Assembly (NCBI GenBank): GCA_963575745.1
Contig: CAUYUJ010015282.1
Location: 612,651 to 676,650, forward strand
DNA from: Prorocentrum cordatum
Taxonomy: Eukaryota; Sar; Dinophyceae; Prorocentrales; Prorocentraceae
Direction: 5' to 3'
Length of the DNA: 64,000 nucleotides
The stretch's first letter is position 1. Every line of letters starts with the position of its first letter. Shown here one piece after another: positions 22,090-32,297 of the stretch. The translations under genes were made by a program, and so were the position numbers. The notes under the pieces were generated by a model that did not search any database, was not told the DNA's origin, and saw only the letters and a list, made by a program, of their open reading frames with translations.

Positions 22090-23398
22090 TGCTTGTGCTG
22101 TTTTGTAACGCCATTCGTATTAGGCAGCGCGCTGCCGACTCAGGCTTACGCTATACCGCCCACGCTGTGCCCGCTGTGTTTCGACGCGGAAGACGCGCTA
22201 AGGCATCGTTTATGGGAATGTGCGGAGGTATCGCGCGAGAGGGAGACTCTGGTCTTGGACGTAGTGAGGTGGCGGGCGGAGGGCGCGGGCGACGTGCTCG
22301 CGTGCGGCGGAGTTTCCAGCCACCTTGCCGAGTCTTTCCCGTGCCCCCTTCAGCCGGGTGGTGCGCTGGTCGAATGGGTTTCTCCCGCTGTCGGGGGCTC
22401 CATGCTCGACGACGCTTTCGTCTGATATATGTGTATATATATACATATATATATATATTCGCGGACGGGTCATCCAGCAGGGGGGTCATCCCCGAACTCG
22501 ATCGTGCGGGTTGGGCCTTCTCTCGCTCTGGCACCGTGACACAGGTCCCGGGATCGTTAGAGTGCGGGGGCCAGCCTGGCCCCCGTATCCACTGACGGCG
22601 CAGGCCGCTAAGTTGCATGCTTCCTTGGTCGCGACGCAGTGGTCGAGTGGTCCTTGCGAGCTGTTTGTCGGTTGTAAAGCCTGCGTTGGTTGTCGCGCCC
22701 TTCCGTGGGAAGGGCAATGCTCTCCCAAGCGCGCACGCTGGAGTTGCTCAATTCGGTCGAGAGTTTTCCTAGCGGAGCAAAGTACACAGAGCCCAAGCCC
22801 ACCAGACCATCGAAAGGGCCGAAGGTAGCTGGGTTCTTTACTTGCGTGAGGGGAACCACGTGGTCGACGCCTCGGCGAAGCAGGCTGCGTTGATCCACCC
22901 ACAGCCCGACAACGCGGTAGCTGAGGATGTAGATGGCAAGCTGGCAATTGCGAGAGTTGTGGGCATTCTGGTCGCGAAGCTCTCACCGTTTCTTTGGCCG
23001 CAGCTCGATCTAGGGCCGAACGTGCAGGGGGCCCCCGTTGCCGCTCCTGTGAGCAAAGAGCAGGGTCCGACGCGCGATTGGAGCTGGACGGGACGTTTTT
23101 GGCAGTGCTCTAAATGTTTTCGTGGATCACGTTCAGCCGACAAGCCGCCCGCGAGCTTGTGCCATGGTGGTGCGGGCGTCGGGATCCGTGGCATGGATGC
23201 TATTGCGTTTTCTGCTCTGGGGCACAGCATGCTGTGTCTTGGCGCCTCGGACGGCAGTTTCGTTTTTGTGCGCTTCAAGTGCATGTTCTACACTGGCGGT
23301 GGGCATGTTCGAGGCGTCTTCGAACCTGCCAAAGGATCTCGGGCGTCGATGGCCAGAGCCAGCACGCGCCATTCCTCGCCGCGGAAACAGCGACGCTG
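22090..23398 (+). pseudogene. LINE fragment B, 3' end: zinc knuckle, RNase H and C-terminal Cys/His region
   Basis: The frame from 22093 has TLCPLCFDAEDALRHRLWEC, the CxxC...H...C knuckle between RT and RNase H. A frame change then gives FADGSS and DRAGWAF (first RNase H strand, catalytic Asp). The next piece (GPAWPPYPLTAQAAKLHASL) matches the GPLP..QT...AEL strand, but with Lys where the catalytic Glu is expected. From 22842, REGNHVVDASAKQAALIHP is the GN..AD..AK..A..H end of RNase H. A Cys/His tail follows (QCSKCF, LCHG, GHSML, FKCMF). At least three frame changes and an AT microsatellite interrupt it. RT is absent. Confidence 0.7.
22425..22462 (+). repeat. (AT)n microsatellite inside the RNase H remnant
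   Basis: ATATATGTGTATATATATAC runs directly up to the codons for FADGSS, just before the putative catalytic Asp of RNase H. Confidence 0.9.
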
Positions 23399-24289
23399 AT
23401 AAGGCATTTAAGAACCTGCTCCATAATTGTCTGGTCTGTTGGTGGGGTCTGGGGTCCTGTTCTGTGGTTGCCCCGAGTCAGTACCCGCCCCGCCCTACCG
23501 TGTGGTGTCTGGCTGGACTTCGCCTTTCGTTTCTTCTTGTGCGTCGCTGGTTTGTGCCAGCATGCTGCTTCCCCCGCTGCGGCGGCAGCGGCATTGTTCA
23601 ATCATTGAGGGGACTGCCCCATATTGTCTGGGTGTATGGCAGTGTCGCGGGTCGGATCCTATACCGGGGCTGCCCCGATGCAGCACCAACCCGCTCTAGC
23701 CTAGAACGGTCCCGTTCTTGGCTATAGCGGGACGGGTCGAGTCTTGAACGGGGCCGTTCTAGTCCAGATGGGCCCTTTCCTGCTCCGTTGGCGCCAGGCA
23801 GGGCATCACCTTTTGTTTCTTCTCGCCCAGCCTGTGTGCGCGGCTATAAATTCCGAGCCTGCCTGTTAGAGGTCGGTCAGTGGTTTTGTTTTTTGCCTCG
23901 GGGGTCTCGCCTTCCCCTGAGGTGACGTGCGGGCTGCATGCTGCGCTGCAGCAGAAACTCCTCCTCCTCCTCCTCCAACTCCGGTTCCTTCTCCTTTCCC
24001 TTTTCCTTCGGCGTGATGCGCGTCTGTCCCGCTCACTGGGTGCGAGGAAGACAGCGGCTTTTGAGTGCAACCTTTTTCTCGTTTGTGCCATTCTTCCCCC
24101 GCTGAGTCAAGATGTCTTTTTCATCTGGCCTTCTGTGCGTGGCGGCCTTCGAGTTTTGACGCTGGTTTTTTTGAAGCATGCTGTCCGCTCCCATCTTCTC
24201 CCTCCAAAAATGTGTTCGATCCCAACGTGTTTCGCCGAGTTCGGTCTCCAGGCCTGGAGCCGCGGACCGACATCATCAAATCGGAGGAT

Positions 24290-24500
24290 GTCCGGGTACG
24301 CGTGAAGGTGTCCCTTCGCTGGAGTGCCCCCTGGTGCGGGCCCACGGTGGGCCCCACTTAGAGCCCCATCCATCAGGACCCCATCTTTGAACCAGCGACC
24401 AGTGGCAGAGGCTTGCGCGCCTGGATCTGCGCCCCCCCGCGGTGCTGCAGAGCCGCGCACCAGAGGCCTCTGACCAAGCCGAGGACCCTTTATTTTGCGT
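24290..24500 (+). repeat. Dispersed repeat with GGTGCGGGCCCA / GAGCCGCGCACCAGAGG, copy 1 (matches 34695-34860)
   Basis: Blocks TGGTGCGGGCCCA, GGCTTGCGCGCC and GCCGCGCACCAGAGG occur in the same order at 34720-34840. The two ends (GGTGCGGGC and GCGCACCAG) suggest a loose inverted relationship. Copy 1 has extra sequence in the middle. Confidence 0.7.
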
Positions 24501-24600
24501 ACTGCCGAAGCAACGGGTCCTGAGGGGAAGATGCGCTTGCGTGTGCTCTTTGGCGCTTGCTAGGTAAGGAATCGCGCCACCGCATCGGCGCACGTGTACA

Positions 24601-24641
24601 CGGCCGTGCACCCTCACTGTGTGCACGCGCGTGCACGGCCG
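24601..24641. repeat. 11-base perfect inverted repeat (hairpin)
   Basis: CGGCCGTGCAC at 24601-24611 and its exact complement GTGCACGGCCG at 24631-24641 enclose a 19-base loop, itself rich in GTGCACGC. Confidence 0.8.
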
Positions 24642-25300
24642 GCCAGGGAGTTGGGGATCAAGGCTCGAGGTTTTGAGGAGGGATGTTTTCTGTTGTGGTC
24701 AATTGTGTCTGAATGTTATTTGCGCATCCAGAGGCCCTCGTCAGCACGGCTGGATCCGCATGGGTCTTCTGGCCAAGACGAACACTTGGAAAGATCCATC
24801 GGCCGATTTGTTTGGTGAATCGGAGGTCGGAGAAATGACACCACCATCACCAGTGGACCCACCGCCAGCGAGTATGTCCATGATTCCTCCCCGAGCCGTC
24901 AAGTTGGAGGTGCATCAAACGCGACGCCGCAAAACAGTGGGACCACACCACTAGTAGCCCCCCAGGTCGCACCACAGCGCCGATGCATCGGCAATGCGGC
25001 GCAACCGAATCCCGCATCCAGGCATCACAGGTGCATCGTCGATGAATCGTCGATGCGTTTCCATGTCTGGGCCACATGCAATCCAGCTCCAGTACTACGC
25101 CGGACGGGGCTGAGACGGGGATAAATCCCTTCCAGAGCGCTCCAGAACGCTTTCAGAGCGTTCCTGGACGCTCTGAGAAGGCCGCGGCGCCCGAGACATC
25201 CTCCAGAGCCGCGGGATCCCAGAGATTCTCGATTTATCCTCACCCGATGTGCTCCTCCTCCTGGCCTCGTCTTAGGGCTCCCTGCCCGCCCTCTGGCCAG

Positions 25301-25420
25301 GGCACGCCGCTGCCGCCATCAGCGCCTACCCCGAGCTGGGCAACGTCGGCTCCCAGCCACCCCCGGCGCCCTTGAACGAGTGGGGCCAGTTCAAGTGGCT
25401 CGAGGGCGGGGGGGAGGCAG
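25301..25420 (+). CDS. GH20 beta-N-acetylhexosaminidase, exon 5 of those found
   Basis: After the split Gly from exon 4 it encodes HAAAAISAYPELGNVGS, then PLNEWGQFKW. The H...A...YPELG pattern directly follows PEIDVPG in GH20 proteins. The acceptor GGCCAG|GG fits the AG|G pattern of the other exons and the phase matches exon 4. The 3' end is less certain: AGGCAG|GTATGG gives the end used here, and an earlier GC at 25398 is possible. The following residues of the domain (up to the strand before HVGGDE) should be in another exon that I could not find between 25.4 and 46.8 kb. Confidence 0.75.
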
Positions 25421-25854
25421 GTATGGGCAGGAGCAGGAGGGGAGGCTGTCGAGACTCTGATCAGAGGAGGGAAAGGTGCCCATACCGCTACCCCTTCCTT
25501 CGTTTTCGCTTTTTTGGGCCTCCCCTGGGAGACCCTCGTCGCCACCACTGGATGTCGCCTCGAAATCCGGGTCAGAATGCATCCCGGGAGAGGTCCGGGG
25601 AGTAGCTGTATCGGTAGTTTTCTTGGTCTCCCAGGAGGAGGGAGGGACGCCGTCGAGACTCTCCAAGGGCTTGCACTTAGGGGTTCAGGGGTTCTTACTC
25701 CTCTACTTCAGTAATTCGGTGTTCTGGGTTTTCCCGTGCCTTGCGTGGCACATTTTGCGTCTCTCCTCCAATCAGTGCTTGCACTACGTAGGGTTCTTAC
25801 TCCTCTTGCCTTAATTTCTAGTTTGGTACATGTTTTACTAAACGCATTTTTACA

Positions 25855-27292
25855 TTGCTAGTACCCCCTCTTGTGCCGCCCCTCTCTCTCCTCGTCCTCC
25901 TTTTCGTCCTTGTCGGCTTTGTCGCCGCTCAAGTTTTCGGCTCGAGGATTTCCAGCGAGATCTACGAGCCCTCCGGATTTTGGACGGCACCGCGGGAGGG
26001 TCAGAGCCTCACGTTGCGCGACGGCACTACGAAGTTCTGGTGGTACGGCGTGGCCACGGTCCTCGGGTGGAACGCGCCCGACCTGGCCGACGAGGGCCGT
26101 CCCTTCTGGGCGGCAGCGGCGGAGTTCGACCCCTACGGCGAGGGCGACTACGAAGAGGTGGGCGAGATCGCCGCGAAGGGTTCCAGAGCGACTGTCCTGA
26201 TGGCGCCGTGGGCTAGGTGGAACATAATCTACTACAAGACGGGGCCCTCGCAGGGGGTGGTGATGCTGTTGGTTTCGCGGATCGGCAAGACGAACAGCGT
26301 TACCTGGACAGCGTGCGACCCGACGTTGAGGGTCCAAGTCATCAGTGCTCGTGACAAGGAACGCATCTTCACCGAACCTGTCAAAGAGCTGACCTGGACG
26401 CAACATCCTGGGCTGAGCGCGGCGAGCAGGGACAAGGTGCTGACGGCTTCGGAGCGACTGATTGCTCGACGCGAACTGGAGGCTGAGGATGCGACTAGTT
26501 CGGCGCCAGCGAAAGGCAAGATGCAGAAGAAGAAAAATACGAATAATATTAAGAAGCCGAGCAAAAAAGACCGACTTGTTCGACTGGCTGAAGAGCGGTG
26601 TGATGCACACGTTCGGTTTCTTTTGGCTGCGGCGCTCGGCAGGAGGTTCCGTGGCGCTCCTGCTCCTGAGCTGGAGGGCGTGGAAGTTCCTTGGCTTGGG
26701 GTCGGTGCTGCGGGCGGTGTACGACTCCGTCCTGGCAGCTGGAGAGCTGGCAAAGGGTGCGCAAGACTGTTACGAGAAGGCCGAGGAGATGTACGAATCA
26801 GGCGAGATCGAGCAGATGGGGGTGACGATCGGAGTCGGCTTGGCGGTGACCTACCTCGGTTATCAATTTCTGATCATCGGTGTCGGCCTGCCAAGGCTCT
26901 GGAGCAGCGGCGACAGCGACAGCGAAAGCGAGGTGTCGGACGGGGAGCTCGTGGCAGGGACTTCCGTGGCAGACTCGGACGACGAGCCTGATTCAAGGCA
27001 CCTGTTCGCGGAGCTGGCTCGGGGGCAGAACATCTTACAGGCGTCGGTGGCCTCGCTAGCGGACATGGTGAGCAAGAAGGCCAGCGCGTCACCGGTGGCA
27101 GCGCCTACGGCGCCTCGGAAGGGTCTCAGCTTCGACAGCGACGGTGAGGATGGCGAGCTGCGTGCTAAGCCGACGGACGCGCAGGTTGACGATTTTCTGC
27201 GGAAGTTGCAGGAAGGTACCTCGGCTCCGACGACTCCGGCTTCGGGGTCTCGCACTAGTTGGGAGAAGGTCTCGTCGCCTGGCACCTCTTAG
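25855..27292 (+). pseudogene. DIRS-like element, first ORF with hydrophobic segments (one frameshift)
   Basis: The frame from 25855 opens with a hydrophobic stretch (LSLLVLLFVLVGFVAAQVFG). A globular region with WWYGVATVLGW and NIIYYKTGPSQGVVMLLVSR follows, then a Lys-rich tract near 26520-26580. There the frame moves by one base into the 26462-27292 frame, which carries two more hydrophobic stretches (SVALLLLSWRAWKFLGL; VTIGVGLAVTYLGYQFLIIG) and an acidic Ser/Asp tail (SGDSDSESEVSDGE). It stops at TAG 27290. I do not recognise the protein. It lies 5' of the RT/RNase H/recombinase modules and probably belongs to the same element. A membrane-anchored product would be unusual; alternatively it is an unrelated captured sequence. 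Confidence 0.45.
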
Positions 27293-27947
27293 CGTCGGTG
27301 AGACGGTCGCGCAACTGGAGCTCGAGGCACGCAGTTCAAAGGACGGGGTGTTGGCCGCGTTGAAGTCCTACCGTGACGTGGAAGGCGCTCGTGTTGGAGG
27401 AGTGCGTGCGAGGGTGGCTCCCGCTGTCCCCGCCCGCTTGTATAAGAGTGGGCGAGGCGCCCGAACGGAGCTGGAGGACTGGCTACGCTCGAAGGAGCTG
27501 ACCAAGTGCTCGATCGCGCCGGAGATCTACAGGCTCGCGGCAGTTTTGGACAGGATGATGACGCGCGGCGAGTTCGACGCGCTGATCAAGTCACAGGCGG
27601 CGGAGCTCACGTGCCTCAGGACCTATTCGAACTTCAAGGCCTACGAGAATGTGGAGGTTGAGTCGGTTTGGCGTCGCCCCAAGACGGCCACCGGATCGAA
27701 GTGGAGGGCAGAGGTGAACTGGGGCTACGCCGACGAGCACCTGGGCCCGAACAAGTCGACGACGGCTGACGTGATGGCGGCGGACGAGGAGGTTGCTGAG
27801 CGCTTGAAGAAGAAGGCCGCCATCACCAAGCACCTCTCTCTCGGCGGAGGTGCGTCGGGGCATGCGGGCGCGGACGAATACGTTGCGATAGGGAGGTTAG
27901 CGGCTCCTCCTTTCCGCGCCGACGCCGAAGGTGTAAGTCCGCGTTGA
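27293..27947 (+). pseudogene. DIRS-like element, gag-like ORF segment
   Basis: The frame continues past the previous stop in another phase: VGETVAQLELEARSSKDGVL, KSYRDVEGARVGG and TELEDWLRSKELTKCSIAPE. It then gives AAELTCLRTYSNFKAYENVE and KWRAEVNWGYADEHL, a long-helical, charged sequence ending at TGA 27945. Its place before RT and its arrangement resemble gag-like proteins of dinoflagellate tyrosine-recombinase retroelements. No zinc knuckle is visible. Confidence 0.45.
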
Positions 27948-28007
27948 TTCCTTTCCCGTGGGTTCAGTGGAGGTCGGTCGGCTACGAGCGGGAGGAACTT
28001 CGCGCAG

Positions 28008-30330
28008 GTGCCCTCGGGCTCGGTGTTATTCAGCGTCTTGTTCCTGGCTCTTTCTGGGCATTTGTCGCGAGCGAGGCGAGCAAGCAGGCGAGCAACTCTC
28101 ATCGGGGCCATGGAGTCCAGTCGTCGTCGGGTACCTGCAGCGGAGATTGGCGAACGTCCGCGGGACCCTCTTCGGGGCCTTCCTTTCCCTCCGCTCGGGG
28201 CGGTGGGGGCCTCGGGAACGAAGATGTCGGAGGCAGAGCAGAGGGTAACGTGGGGGAGATTGTCCCGGGCCATAGCGTCGATTCGGTGCCTGGCCCGCGG
28301 TCGCGCCCGCGTGGCGGAGGAGTTGCGGCTGCGACTTTGCAGGAAGTCATGGTCTTCAGCTATGTTACTGCAGCGGGCGGTCATCAACAAGCTGCGGGAG
28401 TTGCTGGCGGAGCGCGCCAGCTGGGGGGGCATCGACGATGGCAGGGCGGTTCTCAGCCGTCTTGGAAAAGGGCAGTTGATGGGCTACGGCGCGCCGGGGA
28501 AGACGAAGAAGGGTACTGGAGTAGTGAGGAAGGGCGACGTGTGCGACTTGATAGCGGATCGGGTCTCGGCGCCGACAGTCGGGGCGAGGGGCCTCGACGC
28601 GCCGCGGCTTTCGTCAAAGGCGCGCCCCCGCCTCGACAGCGCGGACGGGGCTCGTGCTGAGGTGCGACGACGAGGTGGATTGGGTCAATTACCAGCATAC
28701 GAAGGGCTACAGCGACCCTGGGCGGAAGGTGAAGTCGAATTGGTTGGCCCTTGCGCTCGGGATGCGGGGGGGCTGGGATGCTCGGCTACGTCGACGACGC
28801 GCGGGGGCGCGCGGGGGCCCTCGCGGTGGTGCGGAACTTGGAGGAGGGGGCCTGACGGATATCACGGCCTCGCGGCTGGTCTGGGACCGTCGGCGTCTCA
28901 ACCTTCGGTTCAGGAAACCACCGTGGACAGGCCTAGGTTCACGGAGTGCTTTGAGTTCGCAGGGCCTGTCGCCCGAGGTGTTGGGGGAGACGGAGCTGTT
29001 CTCTTTGCGGGAGACATCCCAGACTGGTTCTACAGACTGAGGTGGACGGACAGACTGGCATAGTATTGTGCGCTGGAAGGTGCGTTGCCGAGCGAGCTGT
29101 GGGACTGCGCGAGGTCCCAGGGGAAGGGGTTGCCACCGCCTTCAGGGGGGGCAATGGGAGTGGGCGCGATCGCACCCGCGATGGGGCACTCGTGGGCCGC
29201 GTTCTTGGCGCACTCGCGCCTCGCGGACTCGATCAAGGAGGTGAAGGGCTACGACCTGGGAGAGCTTGCCTATGGGCGACCGACGCCGTCATTCGAGGTG
29301 TGCCAGCTGATCTTGATGCTGCACGTCGGCGACTACATAGGGTCCATTCTGCTGGGCCCGCTGACGGACGACATCGAGGTCGACGAGGAGGTGGCCCATA
29401 AGGTCCTGGTCGAGAAGGGTCTGGAGGTTCACAAAGAGGAGCGGGGTCCTGGGCTTCAGCAGGGACTCGGCATCACTGTGAGGGGCCGCCCCTATCTGGT
29501 GGCGGTCCACCCCGACAAGCTGAGGGGCCTGGTGCTGGCGACGGAGGCGCTGGTGGTGATGCCGTTCGTGGCGCCAGCGAGACTTTCTTCCCTGCTAGGT
29601 ATGTGGACCTGGACGCTCATGATATGCCGCTCGGGGTTCTCCATCTTGGATGCGGCCTACAGGTGGATCAACGAGCGGGGCGATTACTGGGAGGTGGTCC
29701 TGCCACTCACGACGGAGGTGATCTCGGAGCTCGTGGCCCTGGCCAACCTCTCGGTGCACATCGCGTCGAACCTGGAGGCGGAGTGGGCGACGAGGGCATG
29801 CGCGACGGACGCGTCGGGGTTTGGGTACGGGGCCGTCGTGACCAATGTGGCCCCCAACGAGTGTCGGGTGGAGGTGGCGATGAGCGACCTGCAGACTTGG
29901 ACCGTCAGGGCCGAGGAGGCCTTCGCTGCGGCGGAGGACGTGGTGGAGCACGAGGGCGAGGGGGACGACGAGGTCGCGGGGCCACCAGCTGGTCGGCCAG
30001 GTTCCCTGGAGCTGGCGAGCGGGGTCGAGCGGATCAGCGACGACGTGGTGGCGCGCGCTACGCGTTGGTGCGAGGCCTCCGACCTGCTGAGGGGGCCGTC
30101 CTACGAGCTGCTGGAGCCGAGGGAGCTGGAGCTGCTGTTTGGGAGCATGCGCCGTCGGTGGAGGTGGTGTGCGCATCTCGCGCCATCGAGGTTAGCGGTG
30201 GAGCAGCACTTGGCTTTCGAGGTGGCGAAGCTCTTCCACGGAGAGGGGCTGGTATTCACGGCGGTGGTGACCTGTGACACGGATTTCGATTACCTCTGGA
30301 ACGACCTGACCAAGCTCGACGAGATCTTCA
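28008..30330 (+). pseudogene. DIRS-like element, reverse transcriptase and start of RNase H (disrupted)
   Basis: RT blocks appear in order but in changing frames. RLVWDRRRLNLRF (28872-28910) is followed by AGDIPDWFYRL (28999-29031, motif A), an in-frame TAG at 29061, GAMGVGAIAPAMGHSWAAFL (motif B) and HVGD (29322-29333) at motif C, where YVDD/YVDN is expected. The first catalytic Asp of motif C is therefore Gly. RNase H begins with ACATDASGFGYGAVVTN (near 29797-29847), the DIRS-type first catalytic Asp strand. The frame from 29085 is open for 434 codons, with its tail in the nested insertion. Missense at motif C, the TAG and frame changes make this an inactive copy. Confidence 0.65.
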
Positions 30331-30815
30331 ATTCTAGACGCTTCGCGCATCCCCACCAGCCCGTCCAGAAACGACGCCCAGGCGAGTAGAGGGTCGTCCT
30401 GAGGGGCTTTTCGGCGTCTTGGGTGCCTCGGGGGTGCCTCTGTGGGCCGTTCGGGATCCTCTTTGGGGCCTCCTGGGGGCCTCTTGGGGCCTCTTGGGGC
30501 CATCTTGGGGCCTTTGGGGGCCTCCTGGGCGCTTCTTGGGGCCTCCTGGGCGCTTCTTGGGTGCCTCTGGGGAGTCTCTTGGGGCCTCTTGGGGGTCTCT
30601 TGGGGGCCTCCTGGGGGCATCTTGGGGGGCCTCGGAGCCATCTTGGAGGAGATCGATCAACGAAGGGGGGCTCCTTAATTACAGCCCCCCCCCCCCCCAT
30701 CAGGAGCCACGATCCTCGTGAGAGGGGTAAACCCCTCCCCGAAGGGGAAGAAGGAGGGGTGGAAGAGGAAACGCTCTAAACCACCGACGCCCAGAGGGCT
30801 GGTGGGATTTCCAGA
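30325..30815 (+). mobile_element. Nested non-autonomous insertion with CCTCTTGGGG core and short inverted ends
   Basis: The DIRS reading is interrupted here. The left edge has CATCCCCACCAGCCC (30348-30362); the right edge has GGGCTGGTGGGATTT (30796-30810), whose complement is AAATCCCACCAGCCC, a near-match inverted pair. The interior holds an array of CCTCTTGGGG-like units (30395-30640), GATCGATCAACGAAGG, a poly-C run and CCCCTCCCCGAAGGGGAA. Related left ends occur at 39273-39330 and a related right end at 45700-45780, so this is a dispersed family. No coding capacity is seen. Target-site duplication was not established. Confidence 0.6.
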
Positions 30816-30868
30816 CGGCTGGAGAGGAGCACGTCACGACGTCGATCACGAACGACGGCCGTTTTGGG

Positions 30869-31555
30869 GTGCTCCAGTGCAAGAAGGTGCACGAGGTGGA
30901 GCGCGTGGAGGCTACGGGTTTCAGGTATGGGTCGAGCTGGAGGTCTCCCTACTGCGAGGTGGTGGGGAAGATCGAGCCGTGCTGGGGCATGGTCGTGAAC
31001 GGCGCTCAGGCGAGGCTAGAGAGCGGCGTCCTCAAGGTGGTCAAGCGGCGTGGGCAGGCTTTGCCAGCGTCGTCGCGGTGGACGACGGAGAATCGCCAGT
31101 CGTTGCTTCAAGGGTCTGTGGCGAGGGAGGGAGCACAACAACATCCTGGAGCCGAGGGCGACCGTGGCGCTGCTAAGGCACATGTCACGCTCGAGAACAT
31201 GCGGGGCAAGCGATTGCTGGTGTTTTCCGACTCGCTGGTCGCTATGGGTGCGCTGGCGAAGGGGCGTTCATCGGCGTCTGGGTTGTTGCACCTGGCGCGG
31301 CAAGTTGCAGCGGTCATTTTAGTCTCCGGGATCAAGTATTTCTTGAACTGGGCGGCGCCGGAGGACAACGTGGCAGACGGGCCGAGCGGGGCTCTGGGCA
31401 TCGGCGCGGCGGAGGCGACGAAGGAGGAGCACAAGTGGGGCATGCACCAAAGGCGGTGCGCAGATTTTCCGGCGGGCAAACGAAGGGCCCCACGTCGCCT
31501 TCGTCGCCTTCGTGGGTCTGGTCTCCGGGCAGTGTTTGAACAGCGAGGAGTCTAG
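30869..31555 (+). pseudogene. DIRS-like element, rest of RNase H (frameshifted)
   Basis: GREHNNILEPRATVALLRHM (31125-31184) in one frame is the strand carrying the catalytic Glu (N.LE.RA). One base shift later the frame reads RGKRLLVFSDSLVAMGALAK (catalytic Asp in SDS), GLLHLARQVAAVI and NWAAPEDNVADGPSG (the W..PE.N.AD..S end). This is the DIRS-type RNase H pattern. The break lies near 31185-31200. Together with the nested insertion it means RNase H is split over about 1.5 kb and three frames. Confidence 0.65.
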
Positions 31556-32270
31556 ACGCACGTCGCGCCGCGCCCTATCTCCTACATATCTGGCCACTCC
31601 TACCGACGACGGCTACCACATCGGCGACGCGGTGCCCTACGAGGACGTCGACTACGGGGAGCTGTACTTCGCGCTGGAGCGGGTGGCCTCGGCTCGGAGC
31701 TCGCGCTTCAAGCCGTCCTGGAGTTGGCTTTTGGTGCTGCGTGGGTATTTGCACGGAGTTGGCGCAGTCAGGGTTGCCTCCAGACCGCCGCCGCTACAGA
31801 CGAAAGGAGCTCGAGCTTGGGAGAATGCGCCGTATATGGCGCTAACGTATAACAACTGGCTGGCTATGCGCGCGGTCGACGACAAGACGAACGTGGCATA
31901 CGAGAAGGCAGTTAGAGAGTTTCTGATCGATGCGAAAAGGCTGAACGTCCCGTTCCACACGGCTTATCTTCGTGACAAAGCATTGGCATTTTTCTTATCG
32001 GACATGTGCTATGTACGGCGGCTCGGCTACGCGCGAGGCAGCCTGCTCTTCAATGGGTTGATGCACATCTTCGAGGACCACAGGAACTTCCCGCCCTTGT
32101 CGGCTCGCGCGCTGAAGGCGTGGGGACGGCAGCAGCAAGGCCAGGAGGGGGGGCCGATGCCCGTTCAGGCGCTCGGGCTCATCATCCTGGACCTCTTCCA
32201 CGCCGGCTGTGTGCTCGAGGCTTGCGCGGCCATTGTGCAGCTGGACGGCTGGCTTCGCGAGCAGGATTAG
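31512..32270 (+). CDS. DIRS-like element, tyrosine recombinase N-terminal part
   Basis: An open frame of 252 codons ends with TAG 32268. The stretch ALTYNNWLAMRAVDDKTNVA, YEKAVREFLIDAKRL, YLRDKALAFFLSDMCYVRRL and GYARGSLLFNGLMHIFEDHR is a helical, SAM-like core-binding region. It corresponds to the N-terminal DNA-binding part of tyrosine recombinases found at the 3' end of DIRS elements. The catalytic half follows in two other phases at 32298-32943. The position after RNase H agrees with DIRS order (gag-RT-RNase H-YR). Confidence 0.55.
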   Translation: MGLVSGQCLNSEESRRTSRRALSPTYLATPTDDGYHIGDAVPYEDVDYGELYFALERVASARSSRFKPSWSWLLVLRGYLHGVGAVRVASRPPPLQTKGARAWENAPYMALTYNNWLAMRAVDDKTNVAYEKAVREFLIDAKRLNVPFHTAYLRDKALAFFLSDMCYVRRLGYARGSLLFNGLMHIFEDHRNFPPLSARALKAWGRQQQGQEGGPMPVQALGLIILDLFHAGCVLEACAAIVQLDGWLREQD

Positions 32271-32297
32271 GCCCAACTGCGAAAAAGCGGCATATCG

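Larger units (their letters stand above)
14818..25300 (+). other. GH20 intron 4 (GC-AG), about 10.5 kb, filled with LINE fragments
   Basis: The intron begins GCCGGG and ends GGCCAG. Inside are a (CTC)n tract (14880-14935), LINE fragment A (15.3-16.5 kb), a tandem repeat (16.8-17.06 kb), unassigned retroelement-like frames (17.3-19.9 kb), a (CCT)n tract and LINE fragment B (20.8-23.4 kb). All identified LINE pieces here lie in the gene's orientation. Confidence 0.6.

Noticed and set aside
30192-30700. Minus-strand PRGPQEAPKRP-type collagen-like frames
   Set aside because: They are translations of the CCTCTTGGGG repeat; the same pattern appears wherever the repeat occurs.
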